Assembly: GCA_021800255.1 (NCBI GenBank)
Contig: JAJYZC010000038.1
Coordinates: 1 to 35,948 of the forward strand
Direction of reading: 5' to 3'
From: Acidobacteriota bacterium
Lineage (GTDB): Bacteria; Acidobacteriota; Terriglobia; Terriglobales; Acidobacteriaceae
Length of the DNA stretch: 35,948 nt
The notes under the pieces were generated by a model. That model did not search any database. It saw only the letters and a program-made list of their open reading frames with translations, and was not told the origin of the DNA. The position numbers were made by a program, and so were the translations under genes. Positions 8,977 through 18,575 of the stretch are shown one piece after another (positions within the stretch are counted from its first letter, which is position 1; each line of letters begins with the position of its first letter).

Positions 8977-9720
8977 ATGACCCGACGCCGCTGGATCGCC
9001 GAGCATTGGGATGAGGCGACCGCCACCCTCGTGGGCGCGCAGGCCGAGCACATGGCGCGCGTGCTGCGCGCTCAGCCGGGGATGGAGGCCGACGTGGTCG
9101 CCGGCGGCCGCGTCTTTCACGCCGAGGTCGCCGCCGTCACGCTGGCCAAGGACAGCAGCGAGGTGCGTCTGAACCTGGTAGCCGAACTCCCGGCCGACCC
9201 TGCGCTTCCAGTGACGCTGGCGCTCGCGGTCTATAAATTTGACCGCATGGAGTGGGCCATTGAGAAAGCCACCGAGCTGGGTGTGGCCGAAATCGCTCCG
9301 GTGATCGCGCGGCGCACGGAGAAGCATCTGGCCGAAGCCGCCCAGAAGCGCACGCAACGCTGGCAGCTCATCGCGCGCGAGGCGGCGCAGCAGGCGCGCC
9401 GCTCCGACGTTCCGCTTGTCCACGAGCCGTGCCCGTTGGCGGCGCGGGTGCGGAGGCCGGCTGCGGGCGCGCGCATTGTGCTCGCCGAACAGGAACGCAC
9501 CACCACGTTGCGTTGCCTGGTTGAAGAGGCGCAAGAGGCGGCCAGCGAAGAGATGCCGGCGCTGGAGATCGCCATTGGCCCGGAAGGCGGATGGGCGCCC
9601 GCCGAAGAAGCCCTCTTCGACGCCAACGGCTGGCGCGCCGCCTCGCTGGGTCCGCGCATCCTGCGCGCTGAAACCGCAGCCATCTGCGCTCTGGCGGTGA
9701 TCGCGTCGTGCCTGGAATAA
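8977..9720 (+). CDS. rsmE: 16S rRNA (uracil-1498-N3) methyltransferase RsmE
   Basis: The 247-residue SPOUT-family enzyme methylates N3 of U1498 in helix 44 of 16S rRNA using S-adenosylmethionine. The C-terminal knot contains the family hallmarks IAIGPEGGW (residues 199-206) and SLGPRILRAETAA (223-235). The central AVYKFDRMEWAIEKATELGV block is also typical. A GGGAG lies about eight bases before the ATG at 8977. Length is normal (about 240). It stands alone between the structured intergenic element and the convergent dehydratase gene; prmA, a common partner, is not adjacent. Confidence 0.94.
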   Translation: MTRRRWIAEHWDEATATLVGAQAEHMARVLRAQPGMEADVVAGGRVFHAEVAAVTLAKDSSEVRLNLVAELPADPALPVTLALAVYKFDRMEWAIEKATELGVAEIAPVIARRTEKHLAEAAQKRTQRWQLIAREAAQQARRSDVPLVHEPCPLAARVRRPAAGARIVLAEQERTTTLRCLVEEAQEAASEEMPALEIAIGPEGGWAPAEEALFDANGWRAASLGPRILRAETAAICALAVIASCLE

Positions 9721-9754
9721 AAAATAAATTGAAAGGCGCGCGCCCACTCTGCTT

Positions 9755-11398
9755 TTAGAGCGAGACTCCGCGCTTCCAGGGAATAAAGTCCACCTGGCCG
9801 CGCGCTTCGGCCTTGGTGATCTGTTCCCCGCTGGCCACGGCGAGCGAAAGCTCCAGCAGCTTGCCGGCGGCCTCGGCGATGGTGGTCTCGCCGCGCACAA
9901 TGCCGCCGGCGTCGAAGTCGATGATGTCGTGCATCCGTTCGGCCAGCGTGGAGTTGGTGGAGATCTTCACCACCGGCGCAATGGGATTGCCGGTGGGCGT
10001 GCCCAGCCCGGTGGTGAACAGCACCAGCGTGGAGCCGGCGCCGGCCTGCGCGGTCACGCTCTCCACGTCGTTGCCCGGCGTGCACTGCAGGTTGAGTCCC
10101 GGCGCAGTGGCGTACTCCGGATAGTCGATGACGCCGCGCACCGGCCCCACGCCGCCCTTGCGCGCCGCGCCCGCAGACTTCATAGCATCGGTCAGCAGCC
10201 CGTCGCGGATATTGCCCGGCGAAGGATTGAAGGCGAAGTCCGATTGCACGGCTCTGGCGCGCGCCGCGTAGGTCTGCATCAGCTCGGAAAATCGCTGGGC
10301 CAGGTCATCGGTTACGCAGCGGTTGATGAGCTCCTGCTCCACGCCGTGCAATTCAGGAAACTCGGAGAGGATGGTCCTGCCGCCCGCGCCCGCCACCAGA
10401 TCGGAGACATATCCGATCGTGGGGTTGGCCGAGACGCCGCTGAAGCCGTCCGAACCGCCGCACTGCAAGGCCACGGTGAGCGCAGAAAGCGGCGCCGGTG
10501 CACGGCGGGCGCGGTTGGCCTCCTGGAGCGCGGCAAAGGTCTCGTCCAGGGCCTTCTCCATCAGCGCGCTCTCGGTCCCCGACTTCTGCTGATCGTAGAC
10601 GAGCAGCGGCTTGCGCAGCTCCGGATCGCGCGCGCGCAGCTCCTCCATCAGCAGGCCGATCTGCGCATTCTGGCAGCCCAGGCTGAGCACCGTGGCCCCG
10701 GCCACGTTGGGGTGGTGAATGTAGCCGGCCAGCAAACCGCAAAGGGCGCGCGCGTCCTGGCGCGTGCCGCCGCAGCCCATTGGATGGGTGAGGAAGCGAA
10801 CGCCGTCGAGATGAGGGAAGACGCGCTCAGAGACGGTCTCGCTGCTCGCCTGCTCGTGTGCACGGCTGCCTGCCTGCTCACGGATCAGCCTGCGCACGCG
10901 CTGGCGGTAGCTGGAGTTGGCGCGGCCGTAGCCCAGCTCCTCTTCAAGCGCCTCGCGCATCTGCTCCACGTTGCGGTTCTCGCAGAAAACCAGCGGCAGC
11001 ACGATCCAGTAGTTGCGCGTGCCCACCTGGCCATCGGCGCGATGGTAGCCCATGAAGGTGCGGCCGGCCCACGCCGAAGCATCCGGCGGCGCCATCGCCG
11101 CGGGCCGCCGCTCGGCGGTGTAGGCGCTCACGCGGTGGCGGATATTTCGCGTGGTCAGCAGGCCCCCGCGAGCGATTGGCTCGACCGCCTCACCCACAAT
11201 CATGCCGTACATCACAATCGTGTCGCCGGGCTTCAGCTCCGCGAGCGCCATCTTGTGCTTGGCGGGAATGCTCTCCCTGGCCACGCAAGAGCCGCGCGCC
11301 GCCGCCGCGCCAAATTGCACCTCTGTTCCCGCTTCCAGCGTCGCCAGCGCCACAACCACGTTGTCGCGCGCGTCGAGTTTGAGAACCGTCTCCGCCAT
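9755..11398 (-). CDS. uxaA: UxaA/GarD-family altronate/galactarate dehydratase
   Basis: The 547-residue product carries an N-terminal SAF-like domain (about residues 1-95, with LKPGDTIVMYGMIVGEAVEPI) and a catalytic part starting GYHRADGQVGTRNYW. Conserved motifs include HPMGCGGTRQDA, LSLGCQNAQI, LQCGGSDGFSGVSANPT and the late FTTGLGTPTGNPIAPV. Family members dehydrate altronate, galactarate or related acids with an iron-dependent mechanism. It is somewhat longer than E. coli UxaA (about 495). A GAGAGG precedes the ATG at 11398. A divergent PfkB sugar kinase lies 303 bases away, which would suit a hexuronate route through 2-keto-3-deoxygluconate; that link and the exact substrate are inferred. 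Confidence 0.85.
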   Translation of the reverse strand: MAETVLKLDARDNVVVALATLEAGTEVQFGAAAARGSCVARESIPAKHKMALAELKPGDTIVMYGMIVGEAVEPIARGGLLTTRNIRHRVSAYTAERRPAAMAPPDASAWAGRTFMGYHRADGQVGTRNYWIVLPLVFCENRNVEQMREALEEELGYGRANSSYRQRVRRLIREQAGSRAHEQASSETVSERVFPHLDGVRFLTHPMGCGGTRQDARALCGLLAGYIHHPNVAGATVLSLGCQNAQIGLLMEELRARDPELRKPLLVYDQQKSGTESALMEKALDETFAALQEANRARRAPAPLSALTVALQCGGSDGFSGVSANPTIGYVSDLVAGAGGRTILSEFPELHGVEQELINRCVTDDLAQRFSELMQTYAARARAVQSDFAFNPSPGNIRDGLLTDAMKSAGAARKGGVGPVRGVIDYPEYATAPGLNLQCTPGNDVESVTAQAGAGSTLVLFTTGLGTPTGNPIAPVVKISTNSTLAERMHDIIDFDAGGIVRGETTIAEAAGKLLELSLAVASGEQITKAEARGQVDFIPWKRGVSL

Positions 11399-11701
11399 CG
11401 AACGCCTCTCTGCCGCTCAAAAGTGTGTGCGGCTATCATGGCAAGAATACAACCCGGCTGTATGGGCGGAAAATGCGCCGCCCGGCATCAACGAGCGGCA
11501 GCCGCGTCAGATGTGCTTATCGCACAGCCGCAATCCCGCTGGCGCGCATTTGCCAAGGCCGCTCCCGGCGCAGACGTTCCACGCGGCCCGCGCCAGGCGA
11601 GAGGCATTGGGGCGGCTTGCAAACGCAAATCCCCAGGACCGATCCCTAAAATAACCCCAGCCCTAAGATGACCACAACGAGGGTTTGATGGAAAATGAGT
11701 C
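11399..11701. other. Divergent intergenic region, no gene seen
   Basis: This 303-base gap separates the divergent dehydratase and kinase genes and must hold both promoters. I see only a weak GGGCGG/CCGCCC inverted repeat near 11464-11485 and no convincing promoter or operator. The frames crossing it are shadows. Confidence 0.5.
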
Positions 11702-12598
11702 ATGGCGCACGGCGTCTTCGTGGGACTCTCGACAATCGATCTGGTCTACTCAGTCGATGATTTGCCTGCTGCGAATACGAAAATAGCCGCCGCTGGCCAG
11801 GAAGTCTTTGTTGGCGGGCCGGCTACGAACGCCGCCATTGCCTTTACGCATCTGGGCGGCAAAGCCGTGCTCGCCAGCGCCGTCGGCCGCCACGCTCTGG
11901 CTGCCGTCATCCGCAGCGAACTCGAGCGCTTCTCTATCCGGCATCTCGATCTGAGTCCCGGCTTCGACGGCGTGCCCGCTATCTCGTCAGTCACCGTGGA
12001 CAAGGCCGGCCGCCGCAACGTCGTCTCAGCCAACGCAGTGCGCATGGCCGCGCTTTCGCTCGCCGTCGATCCCGGCATCCTCGCACAAGCCGGCATCGTC
12101 CTGCTCGACGGCCACTCGATGCCGGCCTGCCGGGCCTGGGCCGCGGCGGCGCGCGCTCATCACACGCCGGTGGTGCTCGACGGCGGAAGCTGGAAGGACG
12201 GAACCGCCGGTCTCCTTGCCTGCGTCCACACCATCATCTGCTCAGCGGACTTCGCGCCGCCCGGCTGCGCGGACGAGGACGAGACCATCCGCTATCTCAA
12301 AGACGCCGGGGTGAAGAACGTCGCCATCACCCACGGCGGCGATCCCATTCGCTTTATGGCCGGCCAGAGCTCCGGAACCCTCCGCGTGCCGCAGGTTCAG
12401 GCGGTTGACACCATGGGCGCAGGCGACATCCTGCACGGCGCCTTTTGCTACTTCGCCTCCACCGGGCGTGGATTCGCCGCGGCCCTGGCGGAAGCGGCAA
12501 ACGTCGCCTCTGCGTCCTGCCGCTTCGCCGGAACGCGGGAATGGATGAAGCATTTCAGCCCCGCTTCCTCCGTCGCGCCGCCGCCGGCGATACCATGA
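11702..12598 (+). CDS. PfkB-family sugar kinase
   Basis: This 298-residue ribokinase-fold enzyme has the N-terminal substrate motif VGGPATNAAIAFTHLGG (residues 37-53) and the C-terminal nucleotide/catalytic motif DTMGAGDILHGAF (236-248), with D242 as probable catalytic base. It phosphorylates a sugar or keto-sugar acid using ATP. Candidate substrates include 2-keto-3-deoxygluconate, given the neighbouring dehydratase, but the sequence cannot decide this. The ATG at 11702 has only a weak purine-rich stretch upstream. It is followed on the same strand by the isoaspartyl-peptidase-type gene after 42 bases. Confidence 0.88.
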   Translation: MAHGVFVGLSTIDLVYSVDDLPAANTKIAAAGQEVFVGGPATNAAIAFTHLGGKAVLASAVGRHALAAVIRSELERFSIRHLDLSPGFDGVPAISSVTVDKAGRRNVVSANAVRMAALSLAVDPGILAQAGIVLLDGHSMPACRAWAAAARAHHTPVVLDGGSWKDGTAGLLACVHTIICSADFAPPGCADEDETIRYLKDAGVKNVAITHGGDPIRFMAGQSSGTLRVPQVQAVDTMGAGDILHGAFCYFASTGRGFAAALAEAANVASASCRFAGTREWMKHFSPASSVAPPPAIP

Positions 12599-12640
12599 TA
12601 AGTAGCGGAGGCTGCGCATGTGTAAACAGCAAGAAGAGGA

Positions 12641-13687
12641 GTGGCTTGCGCGGCCGTGGTCTTGGCCGCTGTGAGCGCCGTTACGGCACAGCGACCGGCC
12701 CGGCGCCATTGGGCCATTGTCCTGCACGGCGGCGCGGGCGTCATCGAGCGCGCGTCGATGAGCCCGCAGATGGAAACTGCCTATCGCGCCGCGCTCACGC
12801 GAGCCATCGAAGCCGGTGCGCAGGTGCTCGATGCCAACGGCTCGTCGATGGACGCCGTCGAAACCTCCATCCGCATCATGGAAGACGATCCGCTCTTCAA
12901 TGCCGGCCGCGGCGCGGTCTTTGCCGCCGACGGCACGAATGAACTGGACGCGGCCATCATGGACGGCGCGACGCTCAAGGCCGGCGCGGTCGCCGATGTA
13001 ACCCGCACGCGACATCCCATCAGCCTGGCGCGCGCGGTGATGGAAAGGTCGCCGCACGTTCTTCTCGCCGCCGCCGGCGCCGGCGCTTTTTCCGTCTACG
13101 CCGGCCTGGAGCAGGTCCCGCCCAGTTTCTTCTTCACTGAGCGCCGCTGGCAGTCGCTCATCCAGCGATTGCAAAAGGAGGGGCTGCCCATTCCGCCGCG
13201 TCCCGCCGGCGCGCCGCCCGAGCCCGCTGCCCCGGCCGCCGAGCTCGAAGGGCACGCCGCGCATGAATACGGCACCGTGGGCGTGGTCGCGCTCGACCGC
13301 CGGGGCGACATCGCGGCCGGCACGTCCACCGGAGGCACCGAGGCCAAACGATGGGGCCGCGTCGGCGATTCGCCTCTCATCGGCGCGGGCACTTACGCCT
13401 CCAATCAATCCTGCGCCGTCTCGGCCACCGGCACGGGAGAGTATTTCATCCGCCTCACCGTGGCGCGCACGGTCTGCGCCCTGGTCGAATACAAGGGCCT
13501 CGACCTGCAACAAGCCGCCGGCCAAGTCATCCACAAGGAGCTGGCCGCTCTTGCGGGCGACGGCGGCGTCATCGCCATCGCGCCTGACGGCCAGATGGCC
13601 TGGAGCTTCAACACGCCGGGCATGTTCCGCGCCCGGCTGGCCGAAGGCGGCAAGCTGGAGGTGGGCATTTATCACGACGAACCGTGA
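12641..13687 (+). CDS. Isoaspartyl peptidase/L-asparaginase-type Ntn hydrolase
   Basis: The 348-residue proenzyme belongs to the threonine Ntn-hydrolase asparaginase family (IaaA-like). It begins, after a short hydrophobic N-terminus ending VSAVTAQ, with AIVLHGGAGVI. It contains DPLFNAGRGAVF and LDAAIMDG. The autocleavage and nucleophile site is HEYGTVGVVALD with T212, preceded by a Pro/Ala-rich linker (about 183-204) where the alpha and beta subunits separate. The later GGTEAKRWGRVGDSPLIGAGTYA motif is diagnostic. It hydrolyses isoaspartyl dipeptides and/or asparagine. The start is a GTG at 12641 almost abutting AGAGGA; GTG codons at 12656 or 12671 are alternatives. The N-terminus may be a signal peptide, implying export. 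Confidence 0.87.
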   Translation: MACAAVVLAAVSAVTAQRPARRHWAIVLHGGAGVIERASMSPQMETAYRAALTRAIEAGAQVLDANGSSMDAVETSIRIMEDDPLFNAGRGAVFAADGTNELDAAIMDGATLKAGAVADVTRTRHPISLARAVMERSPHVLLAAAGAGAFSVYAGLEQVPPSFFFTERRWQSLIQRLQKEGLPIPPRPAGAPPEPAAPAAELEGHAAHEYGTVGVVALDRRGDIAAGTSTGGTEAKRWGRVGDSPLIGAGTYASNQSCAVSATGTGEYFIRLTVARTVCALVEYKGLDLQQAAGQVIHKELAALAGDGGVIAIAPDGQMAWSFNTPGMFRARLAEGGKLEVGIYHDEP

Positions 13688-13756
13688 AGCCGGAGCCTCG
13701 TTTCGGGGTTGCGTCAAGCGCGCCCGTGCCAAATCAAATTCAAGGAGGAATTTTCC

Positions 13757-14305
13757 ATGGCGCTCGAATTCACCACCTCGTACCTCGAAGACGCTCTCTC
13801 GCTCTTCCGCTATTACAAGCGCTTGGCCGAGCGCGCGATGGAGCAGGTCGCCGATGAACAGCTCTTTGCCGTTCTCGACCGCGAGTCCAACTCGATTGCC
13901 ATCATCGTAAAGCACATGGCGGGCAACATGCGCTCGCGCTGGACCGATTTTCTAACCAGCGACGGCGAGAAGCCTAACCGGGACCGGGACAGCGAGTTTG
14001 CCGCTCCGCCGGCCACGCGCCAAGACCTGCTGGCGGCGTGGGAGGACGGATGGGAGCGTCTTTTCGGCGCGCTCGAACCGCTCACCGAAGCCGACCTCAC
14101 CCGCACCGTCACCATTCGCGGCGAAGCGCACTCCGTAATGCAGGCCATCAACCGGCAGTTGGCGCATTACCCGCATCACGTGGGCCAAATTGTGCTGCTC
14201 GCCAAGCACTTTGCCTGCGATCATTGGCAATCGCTCAGCGTGCCGCGGAACCAATCAGCCGGGTTCAACCGCAAAGTGACAGCGGGCGAGGCAAGCCAGC
14301 GTTAG
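13757..14305 (+). CDS. DinB-like (DUF1572-type) four-helix protein
   Basis: The 182-residue product resembles the DUF1572 branch of the DinB/YfiT metal-binding four-helix family. Possible metal ligands are H53 (VKHMAGN), H137 and H141 ([11 protein letters not shown]), spaced as in DinB-fold proteins. The start is secure: AAGGAGGAA lies eight bases before the ATG at 13757, although the frame is open to 13709. Family members include thiol-dependent transferases and many proteins of unknown job, so no reaction is assigned. It sits 69 bases after the asparaginase-type gene and may be co-transcribed with it. Confidence 0.8.
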   Translation: MALEFTTSYLEDALSLFRYYKRLAERAMEQVADEQLFAVLDRESNSIAIIVKHMAGNMRSRWTDFLTSDGEKPNRDRDSEFAAPPATRQDLLAAWEDGWERLFGALEPLTEADLTRTVTIRGEAHSVMQAINRQLAHYPHHVGQIVLLAKHFACDHWQSLSVPRNQSAGFNRKVTAGEASQR

Positions 14306-14390
14306 GCATCGGTCTGGGTGGAGACTCGTTCGATCACTTAGCCGCGCCTGCGGCGCGCAGCGCCATCTCCTCTTCGCGCGCCACGGTACA

Positions 14391-15758
14391 ATGGTGCGCA
14401 TGGAAACCATCCAATACACTCTGCCGCAGAGCCGCATTCCGCTGGCCTGGTACAACATTCTGCCCGATCTGCCCAAGCCTCTGGCGCCGCCGCTCAATCC
14501 GGCCACGCTCAAGCCCCTCGGCCCTGAAGATCTGGCCCCCATCTTTCCCATGGGGCTTATCCTGCAGGAGGTCAGCACCGAGCGCGAGATCGAGATTCCG
14601 GCGGAGGTGCGGCAGATTTACGCCCAGTGGCGTCCCTCGCCGCTGGTGCGCGCCCGCCGGCTGGAGAAGGCGCTCGACACACCGGCGCGCATTTATTACA
14701 AGTACGAAGGCGTAAGCCCCGCCGGCTCGCACAAGCTCAACACCGCCGTCGCGCAGGCCTGGTACAACAAGCAGGAGGGCATCAGGCACCTCTCCACCGA
14801 AACCGGGGCCGGCCAGTGGGGCTCGGCGCTGGCCATGGCCTGCGCCTTCCTGGGCATGGAGTGCCGGGTCTTCATGGTGCGCGTGAGCTACGACCAGAAA
14901 CCCTATCGCCGCGCGCTCATTGAGGCCTTCGGAGCGTCGGTCGTCGCCAGCCCCAGCGATCTCACCCAGTCCGGCCGCGCCATCCTCGCTGAGCATCCCG
15001 GCTCCAAGGGCTCGCTCGGCATCGCCATCTCCGAAGCCGTGGAAGTGGCGGCCAAGGACCCGAAGACGAATTATGCTCTGGGCAGCGTCTTGAATCACGT
15101 TTTGCTCCACCAGACCGTCATCGGCCAGGAGGCCATCGAGCAAATGTCGCTGGCCGGCGACGAGCCCGACGTCATCATCGGCTGCACCGGCGGCGGATCG
15201 AATTTTTCCGGCCTGGTCATGCCCTACGTTGGCCGCAAGCTCAAGGGTAAAAGCCACGCGCGCATCGTGGCCGTGGAGCCGGCCGCCTGCCCCAGCCTCA
15301 CCAAGGGCCGCTTCACCTACGATTTCGGCGATACTGCTCATCTCACGCCGCTGGTCAAGATGCACACCCTGGGCAGCACATTTGTGCCTCCGGGCATTCA
15401 CGCCGGCGGCCTGCGCTATCACGGCATGGCGCCGCTGGTCTCGCACATCCTCAGCCTGGGGCTGGCTGAGGCCACCACCGTGCAGCAGTTGGACGCCTTC
15501 TCTGCCGGCGTTCAGTTTGCCCGCGCCGAAGGCATCATCCCCGCTCCCGAGGCCAACCACGCCATCGCCGAGGCCATTCGCCAGGCCCTCGAAGCCAAAG
15601 CGGAAGGCAAGCCGCGCACCATCCTCTTCAACCTGAGCGGCCATGGCCACTTCGATATGCAGGCCTACATCGACTATCACGCCGGCAAGCTCCAAAACTA
15701 CGAATATCCGGAGGAAGAGATCGCCATGGCGCTGGCCGGCTTGCCGGTCGTCCCGTAG
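14391..15758 (+). CDS. TrpB2-type tryptophan synthase beta chain (TrpB-like PLP enzyme)
   Basis: The 455-residue PLP enzyme converts serine and indole to tryptophan. The PLP lysine is K115 in [16 protein letters not shown], and the phosphate-binding loop is [11 protein letters not shown] (about residues 264-274). The C-terminus has [14 protein letters not shown]. The long N-terminus with [20 protein letters not shown] and the length (versus about 400 for TrpB1) mark the TrpB2 class, which usually lacks tight TrpA coupling. No trpA or other trp gene is nearby, as is common for TrpB2. The start may be the ATG at 14391 or the one at 14400; neither has a clear SD. Confidence 0.9.
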   Translation: MVRMETIQYTLPQSRIPLAWYNILPDLPKPLAPPLNPATLKPLGPEDLAPIFPMGLILQEVSTEREIEIPAEVRQIYAQWRPSPLVRARRLEKALDTPARIYYKYEGVSPAGSHKLNTAVAQAWYNKQEGIRHLSTETGAGQWGSALAMACAFLGMECRVFMVRVSYDQKPYRRALIEAFGASVVASPSDLTQSGRAILAEHPGSKGSLGIAISEAVEVAAKDPKTNYALGSVLNHVLLHQTVIGQEAIEQMSLAGDEPDVIIGCTGGGSNFSGLVMPYVGRKLKGKSHARIVAVEPAACPSLTKGRFTYDFGDTAHLTPLVKMHTLGSTFVPPGIHAGGLRYHGMAPLVSHILSLGLAEATTVQQLDAFSAGVQFARAEGIIPAPEANHAIAEAIRQALEAKAEGKPRTILFNLSGHGHFDMQAYIDYHAGKLQNYEYPEEEIAMALAGLPVVP

Positions 15759-15907
15759 ACCGCCCGCGTCCGGTTCCGGTTTTTTTCGCAACTTTGTTGG
15801 ATCTGCGGTTCATTCCCCCGCCGCACGCCGCATCCAACAGAGAAGCGCGTTGCGCTGCCTCGGGGGATAAAGATTGCACGCCCATTCTGGTCACAAAGGA
15901 GCATGTC

Positions 15908-16543
15908 ATGCGCATCCATTCTTCCAAGCTGAGCTTGGCTCTGCTGTTCGTCCTTGCCGCTCTGATCTGCACCGCCGCCCGCGCGCAGACCGATGTCGGT
16001 CTCAGCCTGTATGGCGCATTCAGCGGAGCGCAAACCGGCAACGGCGTCCAGGAAAGCCCCTCCAACTCCGCCGGCGGGTTGATCGAACTGCGCCACATCA
16101 GCAACCCCATCATGGGCTGGGAAGCGACCTATTCCTACAACCGCGCCAACCAAGCGTACTCCGTCAGCGGTTACGTCTGCCCAGCGGGCAACGTACCGCT
16201 GTGCAACCCGCCAACTCCGGCGCCGGTCTCCGCCAACGCGCATGAGATCACCGGCGACTGGGTGCCCTCCATCCACGTTGCGAACCTGCGTCCCTTCGGC
16301 GTGCTGGGCGTGGGGCTTTTGTTGAACGAGCCAACCAGCGGCCAAAGCAACACCACAAGCTCGAAGCAGGCGGTTTATGTCTATGGCGCCGGACTCGACT
16401 GGGGGATCCTGCCGCACATCGGCCTGCGTCTGCAATACCGGGGCAATCTCTACAAGGCGCCCAATCTCACCACCCTCTACACATCAACCGGCGCCTTTAC
16501 GCACACGGCGGAGCCGATGATCGGCCTCTACTTCCGCCTCTGA
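15908..16543 (+). CDS. Outer-membrane beta-barrel protein (unknown function)
   Basis: The 211-residue product has a clear signal peptide (MRIHSSKLSLALLFVLAAL, cleavage after TAARA) followed by alternating amphipathic beta strands. It ends GLYFRL, with the aromatic/hydrophobic final strand expected of an outer-membrane barrel. Size suggests eight strands, as in OmpA/OmpW-like small porins or adhesion proteins, but no specific family motif is seen. AAAGGAG seven bases before the ATG at 15908 fixes the start; the frame is open to 15794. A strong terminator follows at 16567-16602. Confidence 0.75.
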   Translation: MRIHSSKLSLALLFVLAALICTAARAQTDVGLSLYGAFSGAQTGNGVQESPSNSAGGLIELRHISNPIMGWEATYSYNRANQAYSVSGYVCPAGNVPLCNPPTPAPVSANAHEITGDWVPSIHVANLRPFGVLGVGLLLNEPTSGQSNTTSSKQAVYVYGAGLDWGILPHIGLRLQYRGNLYKAPNLTTLYTSTGAFTHTAEPMIGLYFRL

Positions 16544-16566
16544 GACGTTTCGCAACCGAGCCGGCA

Positions 16567-16602
16567 AAAGAGAGGCCGTCCCCGCCTGGACGGCCTCTCT
16601 TT
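16567..16602 (+). terminator. 15-bp hairpin terminator after the barrel gene
   Basis: Bases 16567-16581 pair perfectly with 16588-16602 around a six-base loop (CCGCCT). The stem starts with AAA and ends with TTT, so it could act in both directions. It begins 24 bases after the stop of the barrel gene. Confidence 0.8.
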
Positions 16603-16931
16603 GAAGTCTCTGGCGAGGTGCTGAAGAGTCCCAGAGGAGAATCCGAAATGATCGTGCCATGCAGAAAAAACTCGAGCAAATCGTGCACGATGCGTATGCA
16701 AACTCCTCATGGAATGAACGGTGAGAGCTATTTCTCCTCGAAACCGAATCATATATTGGGCCAAGCGTTGGTGCCGTTGAACTGCGCCATGTACGATACT
16801 TGGAAGTATTGCCGATCCCTGCGCGTTCTCAGGTTGCAGTGCGCCAAGGCGGAGAAGCCAAGGTTCCCGCGCAGATCATCCGGCGCAACAAGCGCGGGGC
16901 AGCGCGAAAACTGGAATCCGGGGAGGGCAAA
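16603..16931. other. Intergenic region before the aldo/keto reductase, no gene recognised
   Basis: Frames cross this stretch (for example one continuing upstream from the aldo/keto reductase to about 16720 without a start), but none has a ribosome-binding site or a recognisable domain. It may hold the promoter of the reductase gene or a decayed coding segment. Confidence 0.4.
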
Positions 16932-17903
16932 ATGGATCGCAGAAGCTTCCTTAGGAACGGCGCACTGGCGGCAGGACTTGCGGCCGCGCCTGGAATATCC
17001 TCAGCAAAAGCATGGCCATCGCCCTCCGGCGAAGGCTTCCAGCCCATTCCGAAACGTCCCTTGGGCAAGACCGGCCAGAGTCTTTCGATCATCGGGCTGG
17101 GCGGCATCGTGATTATGAACGCGGACCAGGCCGTGGCCAACAACACCGTGGCCCAGGCACACGCCGCCGGAATCAATTACGTTGATGTCGCTCCCAGTTA
17201 TGGCGACGCACAACAACGGCTGGGCCCAGCCCTGAAGCCCTATCGCGACAAATTCTTCCTGGCCTGCAAGACCGGCAAGCGCGATAAGGCCGAAGCGGCA
17301 GCCGCACTCGATAATTCACTCCAGTTGCTTGAGACCGATCACGTCGATCTTTACCAGCATCACGCCGTGACCACCATGGAGGATGTGAACCGCATTCTGG
17401 GCCCGGGCGGCGCGCAAGAAGCCTTTGAGGCTGCACGCAAGGCCGGCAAAATCCGTTATCTGGGTTTCTCGGCGCACTCAGAAGAAGCCGCGCTGGCTCT
17501 TCTCGACCACTTTGATTTCGATACGGTTTTATTCCCGATCAATTTTGTCCTCGTCGCAAAGCGGAATTTCGGTCCGCGCGTGATCGCGCGCGTCCATGAT
17601 AAAGGCGCGGGCATGCTGGCCATTAAAGCCATGGCCAAATCCCAATGGCCCGCCGGAATGACCCCAACCCAGAAGCCCAACCCCAAAGAGTGGTATGAAC
17701 CTTGCTCGGTTCCGGAGCAGGCGGCCCTGGCCCTGCGCTGGACCCTTTCGCAGCGCATCACCGCAGCCATTCCTCCCGGCGACGAGCGATACTTCCCACT
17801 CGCCATGTACGTGGCACAGAACTTCCAACCCATCACTCCGGAAGAGGAACAGCATTTAATCGCCAGCGCCGCTGACGCCACCCCGATTTTTCCGCATGGT
17901 TAA
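16932..17903 (+). CDS. Tat-exported aldo/keto reductase
   Basis: The 323-residue product starts with a twin-arginine signal (DRRSFLRNGALAAGLAAAP). It continues as an AKR barrel beginning KRPLGKTGQSLSIIGLGG. The catalytic tetrad is visible: D85 and Y90 (VDVAPSYGD), K113 (LACKTGK) and H143 or H144 (DLYQHHAV). Such enzymes reduce aldehydes or ketones with NAD(P)H; the Tat signal implies folding with cofactor before export, a common style in Acidobacteriota and Planctomycetota. Substrate unknown. GGGGAGGG about six bases before the ATG at 16932 fixes the start, although the frame is open to 16800. Confidence 0.88.
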   Translation: MDRRSFLRNGALAAGLAAAPGISSAKAWPSPSGEGFQPIPKRPLGKTGQSLSIIGLGGIVIMNADQAVANNTVAQAHAAGINYVDVAPSYGDAQQRLGPALKPYRDKFFLACKTGKRDKAEAAAALDNSLQLLETDHVDLYQHHAVTTMEDVNRILGPGGAQEAFEAARKAGKIRYLGFSAHSEEAALALLDHFDFDTVLFPINFVLVAKRNFGPRVIARVHDKGAGMLAIKAMAKSQWPAGMTPTQKPNPKEWYEPCSVPEQAALALRWTLSQRITAAIPPGDERYFPLAMYVAQNFQPITPEEEQHLIASAADATPIFPHG

Positions 17904-18095
17904 GTGTTGGCGATCGGTTCAGGGTTACTTATCGGGTCCCCGCAGTTAGAAGTGCTGATTCTCCCGTGTTCCGCGAACCCTGCAATACGCCGGACTCAGG
18001 ATTTACGGATAAATTCTTAGTAGAGCGAGTTCAGAACTCCTGGCACAGGCTACTTTTTTTAGCCGCCACGGAAAGCGCAGAGCGAGGAGCAATCC

Positions 18096-18467
18096 ATGGT
18101 CAAACTCGATCACCTCAACATCTCTGTTTCAAATTATCCGAACTCACGCGACTGGTACGTACGGTATGTGGGACTCAAGGTAGAGTTTGAGAACATTGAT
18201 GCTGGTGTAGGAGGACTCTCCGGAGATGGAGACGCTGAGTTGATTCTGACGCAGGCAAAGCTACCTGCTAGGGAGCGAGACTGCGTATTAACCTTTCAGT
18301 GCGATAGTGTCCACGGAAAATATGACGAGTTATCGGCGCTGGGCCTGCCGTTCGTCCACCCGCCGATGAATGTCGTTTGGGGGTACGGTGCTGAGCTGCG
18401 TGACCCAGACGGCTATGCTGTTCGATTCTGGGACAAGGCGACGATGCCTGGCTACAAAGACGGCTAG
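18096..18467 (+). CDS. VOC-family (glyoxalase/bleomycin-resistance fold) protein
   Basis: The 123-residue product is a single vicinal-oxygen-chelate module with the expected start VKLDHLNISVSNYPNSRDWYV and end GAELRDPDGYAVRFWD. H6 and the Glu in AELRDPDG are plausible metal ligands. AGGAG lies about seven bases upstream of the ATG. VOC proteins include glyoxalases, dioxygenases and antibiotic-binding proteins, and the sequence does not choose between them. The gene looks monocistronic, flanked by 192 bases upstream and by tRNA-Leu downstream. Its G+C is lower than its neighbours, which may indicate recent acquisition. Confidence 0.82.
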   Translation: MVKLDHLNISVSNYPNSRDWYVRYVGLKVEFENIDAGVGGLSGDGDAELILTQAKLPARERDCVLTFQCDSVHGKYDELSALGLPFVHPPMNVVWGYGAELRDPDGYAVRFWDKATMPGYKDG

Positions 18468-18575
18468 AGTTGCTGACCCGCTGCGGTACGATCTTCATCG
18501 TGGCTGAGCGGGGAAACTGGCAGCACAGCAGACTCGTCTTCGAATCAGCCTTTTGTATGGTCTAATAGAAATGTT

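Noticed and set aside
9721..9754. Terminator between rsmE and the dehydratase gene
   Set aside because: The 34-base gap is A-rich, but I see no stem-loop that would stand.
9929..11671. 580-residue plus-strand open frame
   Set aside because: It is the complement shadow of the dehydratase gene, with low-complexity Arg/Ala/His composition.
12242..13915. 557-residue minus-strand open frame
   Set aside because: It is the antisense shadow of the kinase and asparaginase-type genes in GC-rich DNA; the plus-strand genes have clear motifs and this one has none.
14334..15791. 485-residue minus-strand open frame
   Set aside because: It lies antisense to the TrpB2 gene, is rich in Arg, Gly and His, and shows no domain.
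16618..17112. 164-residue plus-strand frame before and across the aldo/keto reductase
   Set aside because: It is out of frame with the reductase, overlaps its Tat signal region and has no recognisable domain.
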